Positions 23,255 through 32,556 of a stretch of 64,000 nt of DNA are shown here, piece by piece. The DNA comes from Psychrobacter sp. JCM 18901. GTDB lineage: Bacteria; Pseudomonadota; Gammaproteobacteria; Pseudomonadales; Moraxellaceae. The first letter of the stretch is position 1. Every line of letters begins with the position of its first letter. A program made the translations under genes and the position numbers. The stretch covers positions 85,426-149,425 of the forward strand of contig NZ_BAWH01000005.1 in the NCBI RefSeq assembly GCF_000586435.1, written 5' to 3'. The notes below the pieces were generated by a model that was not told the origin of the DNA, ran no database searches, and saw nothing but the letters and a program-made list of their open reading frames with translations.

Positions 23255-23442
23255 CAAGGCGCTCCAAGAGTTACAACGGGCAAAAGTAAATCAGTATAGA
23301 CAAGGCAAAAAAACTCCTGCAAGCAGCCATCGACTATTAGCTAGGATTTGCCGAGTAGTATTTGACGGAATAAATAGCAAGGTGACGGCTAGACACGTAA
23401 CGTCATACGCCCGTTATTGAGCAATATAAAACAGGTAAACGC

Positions 23443-23476
23443 AAAAAAACCAGATAACAAGTATCTGGCTTTTTTA
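23443..23476 (-). terminator. Terminator of the DEAD-box helicase gene
   Basis: CCAGATA/TATCTGG stem with a 5-base loop, with an A run and a T6 run on either side. It is about 60 bases after the corrected helicase stop. Confidence 0.85.
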
Positions 23477-23532
23477 GTGCTATCTTTAGACGATTAATGA
23501 ATCAACGATTTTAATCGTCAAATATAGCTGTA

Positions 23533-25193
23533 TTACGAGTTGTTACCACGGTTGCCGCCGTTTGGACGACCTTGGCCACGGCTGTCAGAACGACCAGCTG
23601 GACGACCTTGGCTGCCGCTTGGACGACCGCGACCAGTTGCAGCACGCTCACCACGTGGAACGCCATTGCTATCACCGCGGCTTGGGCACCAGTGCGCTTG
23701 CCTTGATACGGCTTGCCACCTGAACGCTCATTTGGTTTGCCTGACGTGTCACGTGGCTTACCTTGATAACCGCTGTCATTGCTAGCGCGTTGACCAGTGT
23801 TGCTGTCGCTTGAACGACCACGACCTTGACCACCACCGCTAGATTTACCAGCATAGCCACCGCCTGAACGACCACGGCCTTGACCGCCACCGCCGTTAGA
23901 ACGACCACGGCCACGGCCATTACCTTTGTTTTCGCTAGGTACGTAAGTTTTCTTAGGCTCCATACCTTCGATGATACATACTTCCATTTTGCGATCTAAA
24001 TAACGGTTGATAGCGTTAAGCTGTGGACGATCATCCATGCTACATAGGCTGATAGCAACACCAGTACGACCAGCACGACCACAACGACCGATACGATGGA
24101 CGTAATCTTCAGTCTGACGCGGCAAGTCATAGTTGATAACGTGCGAGATAGCTGGGATATCTAGACCACGTGCAGCAACGTCAGTCGCTACTAGGATTTT
24201 TACTTTACCATTACGCAAGTCTTGAACGATACGGTTACGCTTGCTCTGTGGCAAGTCACCATGTAGGAAGCTTGCTTTATGGCCCGCTTCTTGTAGCTGT
24301 TTAGCCAGTTTTTCAGTGCTACGTTTGGTAGCAGCAAAGATAATGATCTGTTCCATATCTTGCTGGCAAACGATTTTGTCAAGTAAACGGTTTTTGTGAT
24401 CAAAATCATCACAGTAGTACACTTTTTCTTCAATGTGTGCAGATTCTACTTTGATTGATACGCGCTCAGGGTTCTTAGTGAAGCTAGCAGCGATTTTACC
24501 TACTGGGCCATCCCAAGTTGCTGAACACATGATCGTTTGACGATCGATTGGTGCTGCACGAAGGATATCACTGATATCATCAGCAAAACCCATGTCTAGC
24601 ATACGGTCAGCTTCGTCAAGTACCAATACTTCTAGGTTTGACAAATCAACGCGACCTGCATTGATATGGTCAAGTAGACGACCAGGAGTTGCAACGATTA
24701 CTTGAACGCCCTTTTTCAAAGCAGTGATCTGACCGTTGTATGGTGCGCCGCCAACTAGTGGTACACAAAATAGACCGCGCATATCTTTAGAATAAGTGCG
24801 AACGCTGTCATGTACTTGCTGAGCAAGTTCACGCGTTGGCGTTAGGATAAGTGCTTTGGTTAGTTTGTCAAAGCTAGTAGCACGGCTCAAACGGTCAAGT
24901 ACAGGGATAACGAAAGCCGCTGTTTTACCACTACCCGTTTGCGCTGACAATAAAAGGTCACGACCAGCTAGAGCAAAAGGAATGGCTTGTTCTTGAATAG
25001 GGGTTGGATTGGTATAGCCACTGCGATCAAGGGCAGTAAGAATTGGCTTAGCAATGCCAAGATCAGTAAAAGTTATTTTGTTTTCTTCAGTGGCGTCAGT
25101 AGCAGCCGCTTGAGTATTGTTATCAGTATTTGGAGTGTCAGTGCTTTCGATGATGCCGTTTTCAGCGGCGATTGCAGATAAGATGTCAGTCAT
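23533..25193 (-). CDS. DEAD-box ATP-dependent RNA helicase (RhlE-like) with RGG-rich tail
   Basis: It carries the full helicase core: Q motif TPIQEQAIP, motif I AQTGSGKT, Ia PTRELAQQ, Ib TPGRLLDH, motif II VLDEADRMLDMGF, motif III CSATW and motif VI HRIGRCGRAGRTG. A Gly/Arg/Ser-rich tail follows (SNGGGGQGRGRSGGG), as in cold-shock RNA helicases that remodel rRNA or mRNA structure. The uncorrected frame ends in an unlikely Val/Ala-rich run. Adding one C near 23688 gives APSRGDSNGVPRGERAATGR and a Gly/Arg tail ending GNRGNNS at 23533, which is the natural end. Length is about 554 residues. It is transcribed alone, preceded by a gene-free stretch of about 600 bases. Confidence 0.9.
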
Positions 25194-25797
25194 AAGAATC
25201 CTTGGTAAGTATAAGTTGCTGTAAATTCAGCAAACTTGATGCATACCACTGATAACCGTTCACCACGCTGCTCTTATTAGCATTACCGAGCAATATAAAA
25301 TTGTCGATAATCAGAAACCAAGCCAATAGAGCTTAGCGTCTTTATAATAAATGCGTTCGTGCTGTCTGACGTATTTTGGTGGTAGTGCCGAGTGTCTTAT
25401 CCTTGCTTGATATACGCTCATTATCAATGCTTTGTCCAAAGCAGATAAAGGCAAACAGCAACCAATCTAGACCCTAGTTATAGGCCAGTAGATAAGATAT
25501 GAGTCAAAAATAACTGATATTTTAAAAGGTTATTTAAGTACACAAAATCATCGGCAACAATTACTTATGGTCATCCTAGACCCAAAATCGCAGGCGATGT
25601 TATCAATCTCATAATTCACGAAAGCCTAAGCTAACGTGGCGACGCAGTATAGCACAATAAAAAAATATATGTACCTATTTCTTCAATTACTGAGTAAATA
25701 AGCACTAACAGTGTTGATAATAAACAAGTTTAGTTGTTTTATTTAATAACTACAGCAGAATTGAATAACTAAAGCAAATGAGCTACTCACTGTTTAT
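25194..25797. other. Gene-free region between helicase and DUF1176 genes
   Basis: About 600 AT-rich bases with no credible ORF. It lies upstream of the helicase and downstream of the DUF1176 gene, both on the minus strand. Long leaders are common for cold-regulated helicase mRNAs, so a 5' UTR is plausible. I saw no firm promoter, terminator or RNA family. Confidence 0.4.
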
Positions 25798-26882
25798 CTA
25801 TCGTACTACTTTGACTTCTGTTACATAAGTAGGTAGCTGCCATGCCCCGCCCGCCTCGATTAAGCGGCAAAGTCCAGTGGTGCTTTCATGGCTTTTTTTC
25901 AAATGCACGGCCCGTCCATAGCCAATCGGTTTTGCTCATGCAATCACCGATGCCGCGACCTTTTTGTACAGAGGTAAGCTTGCCTTTATCGTAGCCAGTA
26001 GCATTGGTCGTAACCAACGTTGGCTTATAAGGTTTACTATCATTGAGCACCCAAACCCCTGCTCCAGCGTTATAAGCGCCTGTCCAGCACTCATGCTGTG
26101 CCAACAGCTGAGAGCCATTTAGACGACTGATACGCCAAGGTGATTTGTCTGAAAGATTGGGACAAACGCTGTCTGCATCTTTCATTGTGCCTTTTACCAA
26201 CGCTGCCAACTGAGAGGACCTCATCACAAACTTTTTGTCATTACCATCGTCCGCTTTGGCGCTTGGAACGATGAACTGCAGTACTGGCGCGGCTTTGGGA
26301 GGTAATATACCGCCACTAGATTTAGCAGCATCGTCATTTTTGATAAAAGCACTGGATGTACCAACGCGACCTTGGAACTCATCGGCTTTTAGCATAGCAG
26401 CACTGGCACCTTTGTCAGAGAGCTGCCAACGTGAATTGCGCAAGGCCAACGTAATCTTGCTAGATTTGGTCAAAGCTTCTAACAATGCAGTTACCTGCGC
26501 TTGAGTAAGCTCAGCGTTACCTGCAGCGGCTGAATATGGCTTCGTCTCACCATAATCCTTGTCATTAATAAACAACGAGATGCGATGACGATTACCGAGC
26601 TGCATTAAGGCTTTAGAAGAGCTGTCCTTTGCTCCGCCAAGCTTTACTTTACCATCCACGCCAGCATTTGCACCTGCACGGCGTACGAGCAATATAGAAA
26701 CCGGAAACTCACTGTTATTCTCTGCTTGATACCCTGCCAGCCGGCACGTACGCGTATTATCACAAGCGACTTGCCAGTCTTGACTGGTAAACTCAGTCGA
26801 TGTATTGGCCATACTGGTGGTACTAAATAAAGCGGTACTAAGCGCTGCAAGTACAGGCAGTAATATTTTATTTTTTTATCAT
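25798..26882 (-). CDS. DUF1176 domain-containing exported protein, frameshifted at both ends
   Basis: About 360 residues. The start at 26882 becomes visible when the T7 run at 26871-26877 is read as six. It gives MIKNKILLPVLAALSTALF followed by STTSMANTS, a classic Sec signal peptide, so the protein is periplasmic. The body has the family's WQVACDNTRTCRLAGYQ motif (paired Cys), a central ILLVRRAG strand and the C-terminal LLAQHECWTGAYNAGAGVW. A second T7 run (25893-25899), read as six, replaces the stop after RAFEKK by SHESTTGLCRLIEAGGAWQL and ends at 25798, closer to the usual family end. Function is unknown; DUF1176 proteins are secreted and possibly disulfide-bonded. Confidence 0.8.
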
Positions 26883-27255
26883 ATAGGTGGGTTGTTCTTT
26901 TATTTTTTTTAGGTATGTTTTCTGAATAATACTCTACAGTGATGTTTTTGGGATTTTTATTAGACTGGGCACTGTTTTTATAGCTATTGTCATCATACTT
27001 ATTATCGTCATAGATAATGCCTGACCTACTAACACCAGTTAAATCAGCGCCTCTTGATAGCGACATATCGTTTATATAATTATTGTCTTTCATAATCATC
27101 ACCTTTCAGTAGAAGAAGTATAAACACCTGTCTATTGTAATGGTGCTCGGCTATCTTAACGCACTAGTGTTTCTATCTGTTGTACTAATGTATCATTGTG
27201 TAAATAAAAAAGGAAGACCTAGCATACGTTATATTCATTTTTATGAATATATAAA
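26883..27255. other. AT-rich gene-free region upstream of the DUF1176 gene
   Basis: An AT-rich stretch with a possible minus-strand frame of about 77 codons (Asn/Asp/Lys/Ser-rich) up to 27102. It looks like a chance ORF rather than a gene. The DUF1176 promoter must lie here, but none is clear. Confidence 0.4.
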
Positions 27256-27286
27256 AAGGCTGATAAGCTATTTGCTTATCAGCCTT
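27256..27286 (-). terminator. Terminator of the yghU-like gene
   Basis: AAGGCTGATAAGC and GCTTATCAGCCTT form a perfect 13-bp stem with a 5-base loop, about 70 bases beyond the minus-strand stop at 27356. Confidence 0.8.
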
Positions 27287-27355
27287 GCTGCTCTGTTTAA
27301 GGTTTATTTATGCTTAAACTGTACTGTTAGATCTAAACTGTATTGAGTACTTAGT

Positions 27356-28177
27356 TTAGTCGATTGGTTTTAGCTCTAGCGCTACTGCACGTTTAACCGC
27401 AGGACGTTCAGCGATTTTCTTAGCCCAACGCTGCAAGTGTTTATAGTCTTCTACTTGTAAAAATTCTGCCGCGTCATAGAGCTTACCTAGTGCCAACTGA
27501 CCATACCAAGACCAGACAATCATATCCGCAATGTTGTAATCAGATTCATCATTGCCGCACAGGTACTCATTATCTTTTAAATGCGTATCTAATACATCGA
27601 GCTGACGCTTGGTTTCCATCGTATAGCGGTTGATTGGGTACTCTAGAGGTTCAGGCGCATACGCATAAAAGTGTCCAAAGCCGCCACCTAAGAAAGGCGC
27701 GCTACCCATTTGCCACATAATCCAAGACAAACAATCTGCTCGCGCTTTGCCAGTAGCCAGTGGTAGGAAATTATCAAACTTTTCTGCTAGATACATTAAG
27801 ATAGCACCCGACTCAAAGAGTGCTATCGGCTCCCCCGCTGTATCAGTAGAATGATCGACCAAGGCTGGAATCTTTGAATTGGGGTTTATCTCTACGAACC
27901 CTGAGCCAAACTGCTCACCTTTAGAAATATCGATTTTATAGGCATCATATGCTGCCCCATCAATACCAAGTTCGGCCAGCTCTTCTAATAGTATGTTTAC
28001 CTTAACACCATTTGGTGTATTTAACGAGTACAGCTGTAACGGAGCATCACCAACGGGCAGCTCTTTATCATAGCGAGCTCCAGACGTTGGACTATTAATA
28101 CTAGCAAACTTGCCGCCATTATCTTTATCTTGTGTCCAAACTTTTGGTGGTACGTATTTATTATTATCTTGACTCAT
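27356..28177 (-). CDS. yghU: YghU-type glutathione S-transferase / disulfide-bond oxidoreductase
   Basis: An intact 273-residue protein. The N-terminus MSQDNNKYVPPKVW with KDNGGKFASIN is characteristic of YghU rather than of other GSTs. The thioredoxin-fold domain has YSLNTPNGVKVNILLEEL (glutathione-contacting Asn/Thr and no catalytic Cys) and the cis-Pro and SxE signature NSKIPALVD followed by LFESGAILMYLAEKF. The helical C-domain has GGGFGHFYAYAPE and DYNIADMIVWSWYG. Members bind two glutathiones and reduce disulfides or hydroperoxides in the cytosol. E. coli YghU is slightly longer. It is monocistronic, with its own terminator. Confidence 0.9.
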   Translation of the reverse strand: MSQDNNKYVPPKVWTQDKDNGGKFASINSPTSGARYDKELPVGDAPLQLYSLNTPNGVKVNILLEELAELGIDGAAYDAYKIDISKGEQFGSGFVEINPNSKIPALVDHSTDTAGEPIALFESGAILMYLAEKFDNFLPLATGKARADCLSWIMWQMGSAPFLGGGFGHFYAYAPEPLEYPINRYTMETKRQLDVLDTHLKDNEYLCGNDESDYNIADMIVWSWYGQLALGKLYDAAEFLQVEDYKHLQRWAKKIAERPAVKRAVALELKPID

Positions 28178-28518
28178 AATTTATCCTCGGTTTGTATTTA
28201 TGACTGCCGCGAAGGTTTACTATAACGAGAACTCGTAACGATATTAAAGTCCTCTCTTGTAATCAATGTTGTGTTTCTACTGCTAAAGTAAAGAGAGATA
28301 CACTATTAGCACTGAGCAACTTCTTTGTCCTGTTTCGCCTCTTTGCCTTTTTTTAGCAATCCTTTGCATCGTTGCTCTTATATAAGTTATTTTATATCAG
28401 TTACTTTGAGTCACTTTTATTATGAGCTAGGCTTTCTTATACTACTCAGCTTGCATAGTGATCTGCTCGCAAATCCGCTATTTTCTTATTCCATAACGAG
28501 ACGTTCAATGGGACTCAC
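28178..28518. other. Intergenic region between divergent yghU and MFS genes
   Basis: This region should contain both promoters. I saw no reliable operator, hairpin or small ORF. Confidence 0.4.
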
Positions 28519-29895
28519 ATGGTAACGCTCACCCCGACTCAAGATAAATACCTACCTTACGTACTAGCGGTAGCGCTATTTATGCAAATTTTAGACGCTA
28601 CTATTTTGAACACCTCATTGCCACAAATGGCACAGGCGTTGGGTGAGTCGCCACTAAAGATGCAGTGGCTGTCATCAGCTATGCATTAACCTTGGCGATT
28701 TTTATCCCTATCAGTGGTTTTTTTAGCGGATAAATATGGCACACGCCGCGTATTTTTATCAGCGGTCATCATTTTTTTGTATTGGCTCATTACTGTGCGC
28801 GGCGTCGCAAACGCTAGATTTTTTGGTTGCCTCACGTGTGGTACAGGGTATCGGCGGTGCATGATGACGCCTGTCGCTCGTTTGATATTGGTTAAGTCTT
28901 ATCCGCGCAATAAGCTGCTCACTGTGATGAATTTCGCTGTGATACCAGCGTTGGTTGCACCGCTAGTCGGTCCAGTATTAGGCGGCTATATCGTGCAATA
29001 TGCTAGCTGGCATTGGATATTTTTGATCAATATACCGATGGGCGTGGCAGGTTTTATTATGGGCAAAAAACTGGTGCCAGCGCTATATGAAGATACTAAG
29101 CGTCTTGATTGGACAGGGTTTGTATTGTTTGCTGCCGCTGCTTGCGGGTTCACACTGGCTGTCGAGTTTGGTTCACAGACAGGTCGCGGAGTTTATGGGT
29201 TGTTGCTTGGGTTGGGCGCAAGTCTATTGATAGGCGCGTATGTCTGGCATGCCAAACGGCGAGCAGCTCCCCTGTTTCCACTCAGCTTGTTTGATATTCG
29301 CACCTTTCGAATTGGTATTACAGGCAATTTGTTTACGCGGCTTGGTATCAGTGCCGTGCCATTTTTGCTGCCCTTGTTACTCCAAGTGGTGTTTGAGTAC
29401 TCACCTTCGCAGGCAGGTTGGTTGCTTGCCCCGATTGCGGTGGGTGCTATAGGTATCAAACCTTGGGTTAGCAAGATTATTCAGCGGTTTAGCTACCGTA
29501 AAGTACTGGTCTATAATACCTTGTTTATGGGTTCGCTTATCATTGTGCTAGCGCAGTTTAATGATGCCTCGCAGTGGCTATGGTTTATACCCATCCTGAC
29601 CATCATGGGTGCCTGTAACTCCATGCAGTTCAGTGCGATGAATACGATTACTATTGGCGATTTACAGGGCACACAAACCAGTAGTGGTAACAGCTTAATG
29701 GCAGTTAATCAGCAGCTAGCGATTAGCTTTGGTATTGCGTTCGGTGCTGCTGTATTGAATCTATTACGTGAGCGTCTACAGATGGATACACTAGTAGCGT
29801 TCCAAACCACTTATTGGATATTGGGCATTTTGACCATTCTCTCGGGGCTGTATTTTTTACGTTTAAAACCTGAGGATGGCCGCGGTTTATACTAG
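28519..29895 (+). CDS. MFS drug exporter, DHA2/MdtD-like (14-TM type), frameshifted
   Basis: Reconstructed, the protein has about 458 residues and follows MdtD closely: [19 protein letters not shown] in TM1, [18 protein letters not shown] in TM2, then [13 protein letters not shown] and [16 protein letters not shown] in TM4. The DHA2 motif C region reads [16 protein letters not shown], followed by [16 protein letters not shown]. It is a proton-driven inner-membrane exporter; the substrate is unknown. The frame shifts near 28670, at a T7 run near 28719-28725, near 28775-28785 (where [16 protein letters not shown] is expected) and near 28855. From 28861 to the stop the frame is clean. I chose the ATG at 28519 because [20 protein letters not shown] leads straight into TM1. 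Confidence 0.85.
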
Positions 29896-30000
29896 GGCGT
29901 GTCTTCAATCGAGAAAAGCTTTCTATTAAGTGAGACTTTACGTACGACACATCTCTATTCTATATAGCCGAAACGTTAAAAATAGCTTATCTATAGACAG

Positions 30001-30050
30001 AAAAAAAGCCAGTAAGCGATTGGATTATCAATCTCATACTGGCTTTTTAT
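30001..30050. terminator. Bidirectional terminator between MFS and bfr genes
   Basis: AAAAAGCCAGTA pairs with TACTGGCTTTTT around a 22-base loop that can itself fold (GATT/AATC). It serves two convergent genes. Confidence 0.85.
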
Positions 30051-30077
30051 TACGACTTACATCAATAGTTAATACTA

Positions 30078-30558
30078 TTATGCGTCATCATCACTCATTT
30101 GCGATTGGATGTAGCGCTCTACACCAATACTCTTGATTAAGTCCTGCTGCGTCTCTAACCAGTCTTCATACTCTTCATTGCCATCTTTTAACGTGACTAA
30201 TAGCTGGCGAGAGACATAGTCAGACTTTGTCTCACATAAGGTGACGGCATCAGTAATAATATCGAACTTTTGTCTCTCAAGACGTAGATTGCACTCAATG
30301 ATTTCTGGTACATCTTCGCCAACCAATACTTTGCCCAGTTCCTGCAAGTTTGGCAAGCCGCCCAACAGTAAAATACGAGCGATCAGGTCGTCTGACCATT
30401 TCATCTCAGCAATAGATTGCTTATATAATGAGTCATTAAGCGCTTCTAGCCCCCAATGACGTGCAATACGTGCATGCAAAAAAATACTGGTTGATGGCAA
30501 TCAGTGACTGCCCAAGTACTTTATTTAACGCGCGAATAACTTCTTTATCCCCTGTCAT
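30078..30558 (-). CDS. bfr: Bacterioferritin, heme-binding type subunit without ferroxidase ligands, frameshifted
   Basis: About 160 residues. The start at 30558 has a good RBS (GGGAGAAAGGT). The A7 run at 30478-30484, read as six, joins MTGDKEVIRALNKVLGQSL and IAINQYF to LHARIARHWGLEALNDSLY. Compared with E. coli Bfr (from memory), Glu18 is Ser (GQSLIAINQYF), His54 is Trp (IAEMKWSDD) and the late Glu-x-x-His pair is Asn-Glu-Glu-Tyr, so the di-iron ferroxidase centre is lost. Met52, the axial heme ligand, is kept. It pairs with the upstream gene 68 bases away, which shows the reverse pattern. The two should assemble into one mixed 24-mer that stores iron in the cytosol. Confidence 0.88.
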
Positions 30559-30626
30559 TACCTTTCTCCCTTAATCTCTGTTATTTATGCTAAATACTGT
30601 GAATGCTATTCATACGTAGGATGATA

Positions 30627-31115
30627 TCAGACAATATTAGGAGTGACTTCAGCCATTTGGCTTTGTAGGTAATTCGGTAGACCAATCATGTCGATGAGAC
30701 GGAGCTGCTGCTCAAGCCAATGCGCATGATCTTCTTCGGTGTCTTTCAGTTGCTCGACCAACATCTCGCGCGTGACATAGTCATGCTCTGCTTCGCAAAG
30801 TGCGATGCCTTCTTTTAGATGCTTTTGTACTTGGTACTCTAAATCTAGGTCAAACTGCAACATCTCAGGGACAGTCGCACCAATATGGATAGCGTCGACC
30901 GACATCTTTGGCGTGCCACTCAACATCAAGATACGGCGAATGATATTCTGTGCGTGTAGCGTTTCGTCTTCCATTTCATGATGGATACGGTCGTATAACT
31001 TGCCATAGTGCCACTCAGCGTACATCTCTGAATGAATAAAATATTGGTCACGAGCGGCAAGCTCACCACCTAGTAAGAAATTCAAATAATCAATGACTTT
31101 CTGGCTACCTATCAT
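30627..31115 (-). CDS. bfr: Bacterioferritin, ferroxidase-active subunit lacking the heme Met ligand
   Basis: An intact 162-residue ferritin-like four-helix protein starting [20 protein letters not shown]. The ferroxidase residues are present: Glu in [11 protein letters not shown], the Glu-x-x-His pair in [10 protein letters not shown], Glu in LDLEYQVQK, and the Glu-x-x-His pair EEDH in [14 protein letters not shown]. The position equivalent to heme-ligand Met52 is Thr (DETLHA). This subunit should therefore oxidise Fe(II) while its operon partner binds heme, as described for two-gene Bfr systems in Neisseria and others. It is the first gene of the pair, and bfd lies 360 bases upstream in the same orientation. 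Confidence 0.93.
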   Translation of the reverse strand: MIGSQKVIDYLNFLLGGELAARDQYFIHSEMYAEWHYGKLYDRIHHEMEDETLHAQNIIRRILMLSGTPKMSVDAIHIGATVPEMLQFDLDLEYQVQKHLKEGIALCEAEHDYVTREMLVEQLKDTEEDHAHWLEQQLRLIDMIGLPNYLQSQMAEVTPNIV

Positions 31116-31474
31116 AACGCGTACTCCCCTATTTATTTTTACCGATCACCATACATCCACAATTTATCATATAAGGATAGCATAATTGGCAAACTGATCA
31201 GTAAAATCAAAATCAATAAAATGGCTTCTAATCTTAGGTAAATATAGTAGCATACAGGCGCAGTATAGGGTGTAACGTTATGAACTAAGAATAAGATGCT
31301 AATTGAGAATCATAATTAGCTACAACTAGTATTGATATGTGTTATGTAACATGTTGGCGTTTGAGTGAGATTATATGGACGCTTGCACCCGACCCTTTAG
31401 GTATAATAAAGTTAGATGCAGAATATTGAATATATTTTATCGTATTATATTACAAGGTATATAATTGATAATAT
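31116..31474. other. bfr upstream region
   Basis: About 360 AT-rich bases between the bfr pair and bfd, with no credible ORF. It includes the palindrome annotated at 31298-31320 and presumably the bfr promoter. Confidence 0.4.
31298..31320. promoter_or_regulatory. Inverted repeat upstream of bfr, possible operator
   Basis: GCTAATT and AATTAGC are separated by GAGAATCAT. The block resembles a degenerate Fur-type site (GAGAATCATAATTA) and lies about 180 bases before the bfr start. Only the repeat is certain. Confidence 0.35.
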
Positions 31475-31666
31475 TTAAACAGCGTATGCTAGATTGTCGA
31501 GTTTTGCATGGTGTTCGTCTAGGTAGTCATTGACCATCGGCTCACAACAGCCACAGCACGTTGCTACATCGAGCGTATCTTTTAGACCATCGAGCGTATC
31601 AACACCTGCAGCAATAGCTGCTTTGATTTGCTTTTCTTTTACGTTGTTGCAGATACATACGTACAT
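31475..31666 (-). CDS. bfd: Bacterioferritin-associated ferredoxin Bfd, [2Fe-2S]
   Basis: A 63-residue protein starting MYVCICNNVKEKQIKAAI. The four cluster ligands appear as Cys-x-Cys near the N-terminus and Cys-x-x-Cys in ATCCGCCEPMV. The first Met upstream (31708) is less likely because GAGGAGCC lies at the right distance before 31666. Bfd delivers electrons to the heme of bacterioferritin so that stored Fe(III) is reduced and released to the cytosol. The two bfr genes downstream on the same strand fit this job. A Fur-like box about 150 bases upstream suggests induction when iron is scarce. Confidence 0.92.
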   Translation of the reverse strand: MYVCICNNVKEKQIKAAIAAGVDTLDGLKDTLDVATCCGCCEPMVNDYLDEHHAKLDNLAYAV

Positions 31667-31819
31667 GGATTGGCTCCTCGGAATACCACTATTCGATAAT
31701 GACAGCATACGACACTTATATAAAAACCTTTGTGATAAGTGTCATTGATAAACGGATAATTTACTGTTTTTTAGCAATGAAAACTTAGTCGTTGAAATCA
31801 CGTTTATCGCTTGCAGTAT

Positions 31820-31842
31820 AATAACGATAATTATTATCATTT
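31820..31842. promoter_or_regulatory. Fur-like box between bfd and the ArsR-family gene
   Basis: GATAATTATTATC (31826-31838) is a perfect 6-1-6 palindrome close to the GATAAT core of the Fur consensus, with ATAAC before and ATTTTC after. It sits in the divergent intergenic region and could control bfd, the regulator, or both. Confidence 0.6.
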
Positions 31843-32055
31843 TCAATCACATTCGATATATTTATTTTTCGAGACAGCATCCTTATATTACAGGCAGTTC
31901 ATTTATGTAAGTGGATATAAGTGTGCGTGTAACCGAATATTGTCAAAGGTAGTGAATTGACGATGAACTGTAAATTTGCTTATTTTTTTAATCGATTTTG
32001 TAGATAACTGCTGTTATACTGAACCCCTATTAACGAAGCCCATTGGAATTATCCT

Positions 32056-32417
32056 ATGTCTGATAATAATTTTACGATACGACCTATCGATTTATTCAAA
32101 GTCCTATCTGATCCGACACGTCTAAAAATATTTCAAATTCTTTTTAAAAAAAAGAAGCACGTTGCGTGGGTGATTTGGTAGATATGCTTGACCAGCCACA
32201 ACCAACGATATCACGCCACCTAAACCATTTGAAAAAAATTGGGTATTTTGAGCTGTGTACGTGATGGTACTTGGATGTGGTATGAGGTCGCTGATGATTT
32301 ACCAGATTGGTGTCAAGATATCTTAGACATCACCTACGAGCAAATCACTCCTAGAGGCACTAGTAGAGATGTATCGGATCTTGCTTAGATACGATTGTCC
32401 GCTTGTGTCCGCTTAGA
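32056..32417 (+). CDS. ArsR/SmtB-family transcriptional regulator, frameshifted
   Basis: It begins MSDNNFTIRPIDLFKVLSDP then TRLKIFQILFKK, the typical ArsR start. After the A run at about 32145-32152 the other frame gives EARCVGDLVDMLDQPQPTIS then RHLNHLKKIG, the winged-helix recognition region. A further shift near 32240 leads to ILSCVRDGTWMWYEVADDLP. The C-terminus is uncertain: one frame stops at 32388, while the frame reading SLLEALVEMYRILLRYDCP, more helical and family-like, stops at 32417. Cys residues in the RCVGD segment (where ArsR has CVC) and in SCVRDG could bind metal or metalloid. The gene is divergent from bfd. Confidence 0.72.
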
Positions 32418-32486
32418 TTTTTGGTTCTTTAACTGTGCTTTATAAAAAGCGTTTAAGACCATAAATCTGCGGCAATGCTCCAGACC

Positions 32487-32516
32487 AAAAAAGACCTACT
32501 TTCGTAGGTCTTTTTT
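32487..32516. terminator. Bidirectional terminator between the ArsR-family gene and cysA
   Basis: AAAAAAGACCTAC and GTAGGTCTTTTTT form a perfect 13-bp stem with a 4-base loop, ending in T7 on the + strand and A6 on the other side. Confidence 0.92.
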
Positions 32517-32556
32517 TGCTCAACTATTGATATCTAAAACTCTCTAGGTCAAATAC

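Noticed and set aside
26871..27102. Minus-strand ORF of about 77 codons upstream of the DUF1176 gene
   Set aside because: Biased Asn/Asp/Lys composition in AT-rich DNA; it runs out of frame into the signal-peptide region and looks like chance.
28178..28518. Plus-strand ORF at 28325-28525
   Set aside because: Low-quality composition, no RBS, and it overlaps the MFS start.
28519..29895. MFS gene read as a genuine pseudogene
   Set aside because: The shifts are single-base, partly in a T7 run, and the protein is otherwise complete with all helices, so sequence error is more likely.
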